64,000 bases of DNA. Origin: Tubiluchus corallicola. Taxonomy: Eukaryota > Priapulida > Priapulimorpha > Priapulimorphida > Tubiluchidae. Every line of letters begins with the position of its first letter. Position 1 is the stretch's first letter. Under the pieces are notes generated by a model that was given only the letters and a program-made list of their open reading frames with translations, searched no databases and had not been told where the DNA came from. The position numbers were made by a program, and so were the translations under genes. This document shows positions 27,455-39,400 of this stretch, in pieces. The stretch is from the NCBI GenBank assembly GCA_030141605.1, contig JAQGDQ010000434.1, positions 124,001 through 188,000 of the forward strand, read 5' to 3'.

Positions 27455-27869
27455 TAGGGTTGCCAGATTATAAAATTAGAAACATGGGACATTCTTAACG
27501 AACTATATTACATTTCTCTATTTTACTTTATATATACATATTTATTTATTTATGTATATTTATATGTATATATAAGTATGAATGGGTTATGAGGAAAACA
27601 AAAGTAAAATCATTTGCAAGTGTTTATTTAAATTGCAGACAGCAGAGAAATATTATTATTTAATACACACATTATAGATAACTAAAGAAATTCTGAGAAA
27701 GTGAGGTCATTGAAATTACAACTAAGAACGGTAAGAAGGCAGTATTTTCATTACAGAATTTGAAAATGAACTAAATGTGGGACATACGGGTGTCCCTAAG
27801 AGGTCAGTACGGGACGGGACAAAATTATCACGGGCATGTCCTGTATATAAGGAATGTCTGACAACCCTA
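27455..27869. mobile_element. hAT-like MITE with 8-bp target-site duplication
   Basis: The left end TAGGGTTGCCAGA and the reverse complement of the right end TAGGGTTGTCAGA form terminal inverted repeats. A GGGACAT/GGACAT word follows inside each arm. The flanks GGAACCTT (27447-27454) and GGAAGCTT (27870-27877) match at 7 of 8 positions, the 8-bp duplication expected of hAT transposition. The 415-bp interior has no transposase frame, so the element is non-autonomous. Confidence 0.8.
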
Positions 27870-27949
27870 GGAAGCTTGATTTTCCAAAAACTGATTATCT
27901 GAACAAATAATTTATACAGATCTGTTAGTTAGAAGCCATAATCTTTTAT

Positions 27950-28235
27950 TTAAAAAATTAGTTTAAAAAAATGCACAATAATTATTACATTTAGTCCTTG
28001 ACTATGTATTATATTAATTATTTATAATCTTGCTGTCAAGACTGTTATTAATGATGGTATAAACCTACAATTAATTTAATTATGAAACCAAACTTGAAAA
28101 GCAGAAAATTAGAAAAAGTTCGAACACAGCCTGGATTTGAACTGGGACTTTTTGCTTATACAACAGACACGGCCACTAGACTGTTGCCTAGCGATCCCTT
28201 AAGAATGGTCTACTATGTTAACTTCAGGCTCAAAA
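27950..28235 (-). mobile_element. tRNA-derived SINE copy (reverse orientation)
   Basis: Read on the minus strand, GTCTAGTGGCCGTG resembles the A box of Glu/Asp-type tRNAs. It is followed by CAGTTCAAATCCAGGC (B box) and a body with TTTTCAAGTTTGGTTTC. The same B box and body recur at 28840-29410, so this is one SINE family. Confidence 0.7.
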
Positions 28236-28839
28236 TTAATGAAATTTGACATCTAATTAAATGTAGATAGAATCTAAATAGCATGAGCAGTCTAACATTG
28301 GAAAGGGTGCATGACATTTGGGTATAGCCACGCGTCACAAAAAATCTATTCACGCCAATATTATGATCACAATATTCATTGAAGGCTAGGTGTGATTTAG
28401 AAGAAACCGACTCAGAATGCGCTGTTTAGTTCATTAGTTGTCTATAGTTCATTACTAGCCGTCAACTCAAAAACGATTAGCTAGATCGGTTAGTTAACGA
28501 TCGAATAATATATGTCTGTCAATACCACAACATCAACGATAATTGTAAGCATTTTGTTGTATCTCTTGCAAAATATAACGCTCGATAATTTTGTGCGTTC
28601 GGCAGCAGTGCTTTTACACGCGCTAAGGTGAGTTATACAATCATTGTACTTTGTTTCCAGTTTTACACGATCGCACGCACGAAAATAATTATTTCTTTTC
28701 TGTGCAAAGCGGATATGACATTCTCTGATGTAATCAGGACTCAGGCAGCGTACGAGCATTCCCACAATAATTTTAGGTTATTAGGCAGCTTGGCTTGTAA
28801 CGCAAAGCAGAAATCACATTGGACGTAATTTCTGTGCCC

Positions 28840-29115
28840 AAATGTCCTGTTGGCAATGCTGAACTAGCTGGCCACCCCCAGGAAATAAAGTTTAGATCGT
28901 CAAATTCGCAATCGGGAACACAGTAGTTCTTTTCGTCTATTTTGTAAGCAGAAGGTGCCTGGTTCATATCCAGTTGTATTCTTTTTCATTTTTATTAGTT
29001 CAGATGTTTTTCAAGTTTAGTTTCAAAATTAAATTTTCTTTAATACATCTACTGTTTAGTCACTGCTATTTGAATGTCTTGTGCTTTAGTGTCATATTAG
29101 TTTGAATAATTCAGG
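28840..29115 (+). mobile_element. SINE copy A of a tandem pair
   Basis: Contains AAGGTGCCTGGTTCATATCC (B-box region), then a body with TTTTTCAAGTTTAGTTTC and TGTTTAGTCACTG, then TGTCTTGTGCTTTAG. The same order occurs about 285 bp further on. Confidence 0.7.
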
Positions 29116-29412
29116 TCTATACATAGCCTGAGGGGATAAACTTTGGACTGTCAAAATAGCTGGGGAACATGGTATCTAGCATTCATGGCGTCTGTCTTGT
29201 AAGTTAAAGGTTCCTAGTTCTGTCTTGTAAGTTAAAAGTTCCTAGTTCAAATCCAGGCTGTGTTACATTTTTTCATAATTATTATTTCACATTTTTTAAG
29301 GTTGGTTTCAAAATTGCATCAGCACATATACTAGCTATGTTTAGTCACTGTAATCTGATTATCTGAAGGTCTTGTTCTTTAGGACCATATTACTTTAAAT
29401 AAGTAAGGTTTT
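29116..29412 (+). mobile_element. SINE copy B of a tandem pair, with a 28-bp internal duplication
   Basis: Repeats the order of copy A: TCTAGCATTCATGGCG (A-box side), CTAGTTCAAATCCAGGC (B box), AAGGTTGGTTTCAAAATT, TGTTTAGTCACTG and TCTTGTTCTTTAG. Bases 29191-29218 and 29219-29246 are a tandem 28-bp duplication (TCTGTCTTGTAAGTTAAAG...) with one difference, inserted just before the B box. Confidence 0.75.
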
Positions 29413-30463
29413 TATGTAGGGCAATTTTGCGAATTGATATTAAATTTTTGAGTATTGGAGAAATCAGATGTACACTTTCATTAATATTTTCAAACCTTTA
29501 AAAATAGTCAGGAGCTTATAATATAAAGGATGGGTATTTTTATCGAAAGTACCTACATGTATTCAAAAATACTTTGGCATTTTTTGTGAGGGTGGGCATA
29601 ATATCTCTTCCAAGAAGTGCAATCGTTTGGGAATGAGTTTACATCGGGAGACTAGCTCCATACATAAAGTATAGTGATTTAGGTTATTAACCCAACAATA
29701 ACACAACAAAGAAACATGGTTTTAACATGTAGAACGGCTTTAAAAGTGATGTATAAACTCATAACAAGACATACATGATTCTGAAAAGTAAAATGCAGAA
29801 AATTCCAAATTGTAGCAAGAGAGCTCAGAGAGTTGGTGGGCAGGAGAGATTAAAGAGAGAGCGCGCTCAAAAAAGAAGACGACAATTAAAACAAGCCGAG
29901 AAATAAAGATGGGGAAGAAAGGGAAAACAATCAAAAATAATAACAGTGACAGACCACTACTATACGCGGGAAATACAATATATACGCACTTCGTTCAGCG
30001 CAACGAAAACTCTTATAAGTCATCATTATAGCTTGTATTAATTAGCATTAGTTTTGTATCCCTTTTCTGAAGTTTCATAACTCTGCAGCTTTGCGACCGG
30101 CGTTTTCAAGGCAGATTACCCCTACAGCCAGAGCTGTATTGCAGTAACCTTGAATTGATCGAGGTCGCATGACGGACAGCATTAGAGTGTTTCCGGACCA
30201 AAAATCGGTTGTCAAACTTGGTAATTCCACGGCGTACTACTCATCATTACCATCCCCTTCTTGGCTAAAACCTCACCACCACTGTGTTAAAGCAAAAAGT
30301 AAGCTCAAAAGCCGGAACTTCGACTCAAGACGTGTATCAGCACGCATGCGCATTAGACACGACAGGCAAGCTGATTATTGATCACGATCACGAGTTGGTG
30401 ATCCATCACTTTTCGTTGCCGTCGAAGAAAGATTTGTTAACTATTTTCTTTGTATTTTATTAG
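29413..30463. other. Intergenic DNA upstream of the tetraspanin gene
   Basis: Non-coding, including a purine-rich stretch at 29820-29930. The right end has a pyrimidine tract ending TATTAG (AG at 30462-30463), 15 bases before the tetraspanin ATG. No promoter motif is convincing. Confidence 0.45.
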
Positions 30464-30478
30464 ATTTAACTGTTCAAA

Positions 30479-33400
30479 ATGGTTGAAGGAGGAATGAAAT
30501 GTGTCAAGTATCTGCTTTTTGCGTTTAATTTGCTGTTTCTGGTAAGATATTATTTGTAGTCAACTTTCAAGTGGACTCGTGTAAACTATGATAATGGTTC
30601 GTGATTTCAGCTTTATTCTATAACTATAGTTACAATAATATTACGGTTATTAAATGTCTTAGTTACTTTACTTATTTGAAGCATAATATTTAAACATTTC
30701 ACGCCCGCCTGTCATGCTTGTACAGTTGGCCAAATTTTGGTGTTTTAGCTCAGTTCGTCGTAAGAGGCGGCTAGGTTACCCCATGGCAATGTCATGTAGT
30801 TGTAATAATTTGTGTGACTATGGGAAAATTGATGCAGCCACTCTTCATAGTATTCATTTACATTTTCTTGCTTTCGATCACTTTTTGTTATGTATACTGT
30901 TTTTGTATAGGTCTAATAAACAGATTTAGATCCATTTAAACTTCTGTCCACGATATGCATCTGCTCATTAATTGTGCAGGTCTATATGCTTATCAGATTA
31001 AAAAAAAATCAAATTATGTTTTTGTAACTGGGAAGGTCATCTGAGCTTCGATATGAATTTTGCGCGTATTATAATTTGGCCAAAAATCGGTAATGGTCAA
31101 TTTACAACTTGGAAGCAGCTCGACCAGTTTCGATTTTGTGAGTAAAATACTTCTAAATATGGTTAAGTTCAACTCTGCGTGCTTCAGAGGTACCTTATCG
31201 ATGTCTTAAAGTACATCTGCATAATTTCGATTTATACAAGATTGTTGTGCAATGATGGAACAAGTCCACGATTTTTTTATTTTTAATCCAGCTGTAGAAA
31301 AAAGATGGTAATGTGGAAAAGTTTGAACTGAGCCTGGATTGAAACAGTTTTTCTGATCATTGTCTTAAACTGCTCAACATCATAAAATCAAGACATGTTC
31401 AGATTGAGGCCTTCCAGCATTTCTAAAAGTTACTTTTACTCGCTAGAGCAACTACTACCTAATTGACAGCTTTAAATATACGCATATTAAAACAAGAAAA
31501 ATTTTAGAGTTTTGAGACACTGATCATTTAACTCAAAGATCCCTAGTTTGTATTTTTTACTTTTTGTTTTTTGACCATATTTGTACTCAAAAATCAAATA
31601 AATTGGTTTACCTATTGGACCTTATTTTTGCATTTATTTTTTTCCACCGACTATCAGGCCACAAGTAGATTTACATTGTGGGACTTGACGCTTAAGCTTT
31701 TTTTGCTGTTCTATACACTATAAAAACTATTTAACACTATAAAAAAACTGTTGTTTTGTTCCCAATATGAGAAAAATTCAGAGTATCACTGGTCACTAAA
31801 TCCACTGACAGCTTATCAACTAGTTTCTGGCTAAATAACATCAACTTTATTTCAACATTTGATGCAGCAACTCTGTTGCTGTTGGCTTGTATGCTTACCA
31901 AGAACAAGTTATGTTGCCAAGAAAGTAAACTGGAGTTGGGAGTAATTTTAAAACAATTTTCATGGAGATGAAAAAACATAAAATATTTTAACTTTGCTAT
32001 TCTTTCAAAGATTATATGTTCTACTGTAATTTCTATCGCTTGGGTGGCGGGCAACAGTTTTGTTTGTCAAGGCAGTAGTTTCTAATTTTTTCATGAAATT
32101 TTGAAGCACAGCAAATATCGTTTCATGGTTTATTATTTGGCTTTATCACTGGCAATGTGGAATTCTCATAAAATGCAATGAAAGTAGATGCGAAAGTAAA
32201 GGCAAAAACTGCTATTTGTATCGTGAGTTGTAAATTAGGTTGGGATAGCCATGTATTGGTTTTATGTGAATCCAGTGTGGGTTGAGTTCGTATTTTCGTT
32301 GTGTTGTTCTTTATATATGCGTGGAAACACCTAATTAGGAATGAACTTGTCAATGCAACTGCTAAATTGGGTTGCCTGGTTAAAAAAAATGTGATGCAGA
32401 TTTACCTGACACTACAATGGAGAACAGGAAAATGTGTGAGGGTAGAATCCCTCCAATAATTTTGCTTCACATTACTTCAAATGCTGCAAAGCTACCAGAC
32501 ACTTTCCAAATCATTCAATGTTATAGTTGTAGTTTTTTGTATGCTTTAGTACTATTTTACTTTTACGTGGTTAAATTTAACCAGTATGCATTTCATTTAG
32601 GTTTTGCTTCGATCATTTAAATTTACAGTGTGTCTTTAGTGTGACTTTGTAATTTATGCTACTGATAGACTGATAGTGTGGTTTTATAAATTACCAAATT
32701 AAACTTGAAAATACAGACTCATACAATAGTTTTTTCACTTTTTCACACAGCAATTGTAAACCATTTTGAAATCTATACCTTTACACATTAAAACACACAA
32801 AAGAGGATTGAGATAAGCTGAAAATATTTCAAAAGCTATAATTAATAAATAAAATTGTAGTTTTATTTAGTTTTATAATTCAGTTATTTAAATTATAATT
32901 AAAACTTATAAAAAAAATTTCATCAAGTGTGGTCAGAAGACCAAATATTTATAGCAGGCTTAAGACTGGCATTTCTTATCAAATGACTGAGTTTTTCCGT
33001 GGCAGCTCAGTGCTGGAGTCCCCTCCCCCGGCACCTAATTAAACATGACAACAGTGATATCAACTGCTGCTAGGGCTGGCTAGCCATGAACTAATGTTGC
33101 TTTTGTTATTCATTAATTTTCAATTAACAAATTCAATCCTCAAAAAATCTGTGTAAAACCCATAATGGGCTGTTCATTAACTTGTGTTCCACGTCTAACA
33201 ATTACGCTTTACAGGCCCTTTTTTTAACATTGCTTGGCCAACTGTTTTGAACTGTGTGCCCTGCAATGTAGCAGTTAATCATGGTTGAATGGTGCTAATC
33301 TGAAGAGCCTCTGTTTAGTCCCAGTGTATAGGTATTATTGTATTTGACAAGGTAATTACAGATGTACAGTTCATAAGTTGTTATTATTAAAAGCAAAATT

Positions 33401-36400
33401 TTACTGTTAGATTTTTAACCACCAAGTTTCAAGAAATCACAGAGTTATTGAATTAAATTATGTTACTATGCTTGTGTAGTGAACTTTGTAGTAACTGTAC
33501 TGCCCAAGCAGCAATTAATTTGTACACAGATAGTTATAGTTGTAGTTAGTTTATAGTCCTTTTTTCAGCTTGGTAGGAGATGGCATTTTCTCCATCAGTG
33601 TTAACATTGTTTTAATAATCTGGTAAAAATGATAAAAATTGGTAGTATTTTTGTGGACTGTAAGTCCCGTTGAGTGTAAAACTTAGTTATTAAATAGTTG
33701 TTAGCAGTTGGCCATGTTCTTCTATTTACCGTGTCATGCTTCCTAATCATCTAGCACTGACCACTAGCTCTCAGAATTTGGCAAACCTCCTGTCTAGGCA
33801 GGAAACAGTGAATATATGCACGTTATTTCAATGTACATACAGGATTGGTCTTTCCTGTGAATTACTGGCATATTACGAAAGGGAAGAATGGAAATATCCT
33901 GTGTGTAATATTTATGGCTTATACTTATAAAGATGGAGCTGCTTGTTAAGGAGAGGTGAGAGGAAAGGAAGGGTGTGGCACTGTGTCTAATATTTGAAAC
34001 CCAATAAAATAAATTTCATTTAATGTTGCTAGAATTGTTCTTTGACATTAAACTAAATAATTTATTTTCTTTTGGAGATGTAATTTAACTTCTGAAGCCT
34101 ACATCTGAAATTTTATTCAAATTAAATTGTGAATTTCATATTTGAAATAAATTGTGAATGTCAACTGTTGTAACTTTCATACTAGTTTGACTGTCAGGCT
34201 TAGAAAATCCAAATAATTTGTCTAAATCAATGTTCTGTAATAGGTTTGCTGATAACAGTCATTTGTGTTGGAATACAAAAGCTGGAAGCAGAATATTGCA
34301 CAAGATGATTACTTATTTAAAGAAAAAATAAATAAGCTGGCTAAAAATACCTAGTATGGATTATTGGGTGTAATTCCAACTACATGTACAACTTAAAAAC
34401 AAATGAAACTGTGGAAAATAAAGCCGCATAGGAGCAATGGGAGCATTTTGCTATTTGGCTTTTGCTGAGGCCATTTATCATCAGCAATAAAGCTATACGT
34501 GGAATTCTCATTTTTGCAGCCACAAAAATCCACATGACTCTGGTGTTCTAAATCCTGAGCCTAAGTGTTGTCAATAATGGCTAGTTAGTATTAATGAAAG
34601 TTAGTTACTTACATAATGATGGTAGCAATAACACACTACTATAAGATATTATGTTATGATTATTAAGGATTAAGTGATAGTTTTTGCACCAGTTAGCGAC
34701 TTTGAGTTCAAGTCTGTTTAGAAAGTTAGTGCACTGCTATTACTGTATTACTTTTTGGCACTGTGATTGCTTTAGCAATGCTACAGTATACATTATATTT
34801 GAGAGCTCACAGCTCGCAGACATTCAAAGCCAATCATATGCAGGTTTTTTGCCTAGTCAGCTGAATAATTACCATGTATATGTTACAGTCAAATTTAATT
34901 TTAGACGAAAATTTAGACAAGGTATAAAATTCTACTAAAGCATTTCATATAACATCTATAAATTTTGGAAGAAGTGTTAAATTTTAGTGTTTTTTTAGCG
35001 GCATTTTTGGAGTTTACCTAGACATTTTATGCAATAGCTGTGACCTATATAGAATGCGAAAAGTGACTTTGGCAAGGTATAAAATAGTGGAACAATAAAT
35101 TCATACACCATAGGCAATAATGAGGAGGCTGCTTTTTCACACCGAGATGTTAAAGTCATTTACATGATTAACTAATTGCTAGTAGCTTTTGCTAAAACGT
35201 TGTTTCATTATTAACACAGAGATATTAGGTGTTTCTGTATCCATCCTGCGTGAAACACAACTAGAAGGGAAACACTAACGTCCTTGGATCTGTCGTTTTT
35301 CTTATCTCAATTAGTTGTTTTTATAAGAACAGAAATGAAGCATTTACTGTTGTCGTGGAAGCCGTGAAATTTAGAATATGCATATACGGAGCAGTTTCAA
35401 CCATGTAACAATGCATGGGTACATTTAAAGGCATGATGTCAGGTAACTAGCACATTTGAGGGCTGCATTAGAAGTGTGAAAAAGCAGGTTCCGTTGTAAT
35501 CTGTGCAGTGGTCCATATCTTCTTCCTGCAGAATTTCAGCCTTCTACCATGAAAACTGTGTCCACAACACAAATGTGACAACAACACCAACAACAATCAG
35601 AGTAAGCTTTAATGATATCATACCTCAGCCAAAAACACAACACTTCTCTATCAGCTGTAAATGAAACAGCTGTGCAACCTGAACTTTGCTGGAAATGATA
35701 CAGTAGTTACCTATTTTAACAAACAAATTTCAAGTACATAAAACATGACATTCCCTATAATAAAATTTGTATTATATAAAGAAAATTTCCTCAGAACAAT
35801 TGGTCTTTTATTTTAGTTCCACATTACCAAAAATTTATTCAACATTTTATAAAATGCGTAGGAACAGTATATACGAAACAAAAGAATTACACGCTTTGCC
35901 TAATAAAACTTGCATTATATATAATATCTTGTAAAAGTGTAGAAGAAATTATTTTAGACACCTAACCTGGCTTGTTTTGGCACTTCATAAAATGTCTAGG
36001 CATTCTATTGAATGCCCTCTTTCACACTTTGCCGGTAACGTATACATATTAAAAACTTTTATAGTTGTAAAGTACGTGTTTGTACTTTTTTAGATTTTTG
36101 GAATGAAATTATATAATTTTCAGCTGTCAGGGGTGATAATGTACGAAATCAGCTCAGTACATTAAAAATTTTCAAGGCAGGAAAAATACCTAATTTGCGT
36201 GCTGAGTAACTGAATTTAAGCAGTTCCTAGCCTGGTCTATAAAAAGGATGATCACTGGTAGACATTTATGCATCACAACATGGTCAAGATGTCTCTGTTG
36301 GTTTGATGTCTCATCTTAGAGAATTATTTTTAATAATAATATGTTTAATAATATTAACTTCCATTGTCATCTTGCTTGAGACTGGTATGATCATTGTTCC

Positions 36401-39400
36401 AGTTCCACCACAAACTAATTGATCCTGATGTCTGAAAAATAAAAAAAATCTTTTTAAAATTTGCTGTGATAATTTTCTTTTGCTTTTAGTTAACTGGTAT
36501 CGCATTAGCTGTAATTGGTGGGCTAGTTTATAAGGAATATGCAAAGTACTCAGCTGCGGCGTCATCAGATTTTAATGTGGTGGCCTATATATTCATAGCA
36601 GTGGGCTGTATAGTGGTTGTCATTTCCTTCTTTGCCTGCTGTGGGGCACTGAAAGAAAATAATTGCATGGTGATGACGGTAAGTTTTCTTAAGTTTGATT
36701 TTCAGCAAATTTTTGGCAACAAACTAACTTCAACTGTATTCACATTTAACTTTGCAGCCTTTTTACTGAGTAGTACAAATTGCAAGTTATTTGAAGTTGT
36801 AGTTTATTTTTAGTAAATTGCTTGAGGGCATTATTTAGAGCAATTTGATTTTTCAAACTTCTGTTTTTAATGTTAATTTTTGCCAATTTGAAAAGTGGAC
36901 TGCTAGTGTACTTGACCACTATAAGAGAATTGCTTAATCAGTGTCTTCAATTTGAATCAGGAGGGATATCTTGTAATCTTATGTGATCTATACTGCAAGG
37001 GATAAAAAGTATCATGCAGTTTTGAGTTAATGTTAATATTGCCTATGTTACTCTAATTTACAAACTTCTTGTAGCTTTAATTTCTCACTTAAAAACAAGT
37101 TAATAATCTGCCTCTAATATGAGTGCATTTTTTTTCAGTTTGCTGTGTTGTTGGCCATCATATTTTTGTTGGAGCTGGGTTGTGGCATTGCTGCTTATGT
37201 GCTTCAGGATGATGTAAGTAAAACAACTGTAAACGTGTAGCTTAAATTTCAAGTTTAAGGCTTCGTGGCACATGATTGCAAATGGCAATTAACATTTCAT
37301 TGTCATCTAACTTGAGACTTGTATGATCATTGGTAATTGTTCCATTATAAAACCACTGTTGTTGTTATTATAAGTGAATGAATGAATTCAGTGGAGATAT
37401 TTATGAACACCTCTGCACAAATGAGGTTTTCTGTTGGTTTTTAATTACTTAGTCTGCAAGGTCTATGAAGATGTTGTTAAAAGATAAGGGAGAGCATATA
37501 TACAGTATATTTTAAATTTATGTTTCCTTATGAGCCTCTGAATTAAATGAGTCTATAATAACACTGCTTATACATCTAGTGCTTTTACATCACCTTAGAA
37601 CTAATTCTTTGATAGCTTTTGCATCAAAGATGTTCAAAACAACTGCAACATTTGTCCATTAATTCAACTGAATGTGAAATATAATTGGCAAACAATTTGT
37701 TTTCAGAAAAATAGCTCAGCTGAAATGCCCCTCACTGAATTTAGGGAAAACATTAATTGACACTATTAAAATCAATTGCATATTTTATGAACTATTTTGT
37801 AATCTCTTGACTAGTGCCAACTAGTTGATCTATTGTCAATACTGTAAGTCATCATTAACGATGATATTCCCCTAAATAAATTTTAGTTCTTTGGCTTGAG
37901 AGGCTTACCTTGTACATGGCTAAAAATTTATGGAAGGAGTTTACAATTCCCCACACAATTTAAATACCCTAACCCTAATCCGCTTCACGAACAAATTTCT
38001 TGTGTGTGGGAAATTGTAAACTTTAGCCAAAATTGTTTCTGGGGTACTGTATTAAAGAATCACCATTTTTGCTGCCTTGTCTTAAGTTCATGTAAAGGAC
38101 ATTAAATTCTGCAATTGTGTTATATACTACTGACACTCTTTTGTCTACAAATTAGATTATGGAGTCAGCTTCCATCTGATTTTTTTGTCAACATTTTAGC
38201 CACAGTCATTTTAGCAATATTTGTGTTACATTAGTCATGGCATATTGATGGTTGGTCTTTTTGTGGGGGTATTCGTTTGGCAAGAACTTTGTCACTATGT
38301 TTTTTCACCATTTTGGCCGAACTTTAATTTGCGGCAAATGTTGTATAATGTGACATCTCATTTCTTAATTTCTGTCCGCTATTATTATTGGATGATGTAA
38401 AATGATAGAATAATGCAATCATTATTATACTAATGAAAGAACATTACTGCTATTAGTTTTGCTACTGCTGCTACTGCTTATTAAGAGAACATCACCTGTT
38501 GCTGCCACTGCCGCTACTGCTAATTTTTGAAAACAAGAGAACAACATTGCTTGTGAAAATGAGTTCTCCTATGTGTTCTGCTATCAAATTTATTATAAAT
38601 GATGGCTTAATTCTCCTCCAGCAACAAAATTTCAAAAAAATATTATGCCAGTTGTAGTGAATAATAATTAAAGACCATGGAATAAACATGACAAAACAAC
38701 TCCTTGTTTTATAACTAGGATTTGTCTGGAATGAGCTAAACTCTAACATACCTTCACATCTTCACGAACGCCTTCACACCTGTTCTCATATGTTTGTTAT
38801 AACTTTTACGTTTTTTCTTTTTCGGCTGTGTATTTGATCTTGCGGTTTTCACATACAGGATGGTTTGTCAGGTCGTCACGTTCTGTTTGCATTATGCATG
38901 TACCAAAAAAATAAATTTGTCATCATGTAAAATTTCTCATGTCTCTCCCTTTGATTAACCTTGTTAATTTTTTATTTGTGATGCCGCATTTCTAAGAATA
39001 ACTTTAATGTTTTTTTTGCTCGGCATATTATATCGTCTGACTGATTTGATTATTAATGTATAATGATAGCTGGATTCCTATTTTATGTCCATTCTGTGGC
39101 CTCTGGCTTACTCCGAGACCATATCATGTGTAAACTGCTTAAGGTTAGAAACATAACTGGTGCCACAGTCACAAAAGCATGTTACAGTGGCTGCATATTA
39201 TAACTGAATATGAATAACGAGTGATATTATTATAATTTATCACAGGTCGTTGAGGTGTTAGAAAAAAGCCTGAATAACACAGTTGTTGAGTACAAAATGG
39301 ATTCTAATGACCCTATAACACGATCGATGGACAGCATTCAGCAAGGAGTTAGTATTTTTTTATGTAAATTCGTTGAGGGCTTTAATAAATTTTTAGCAAA

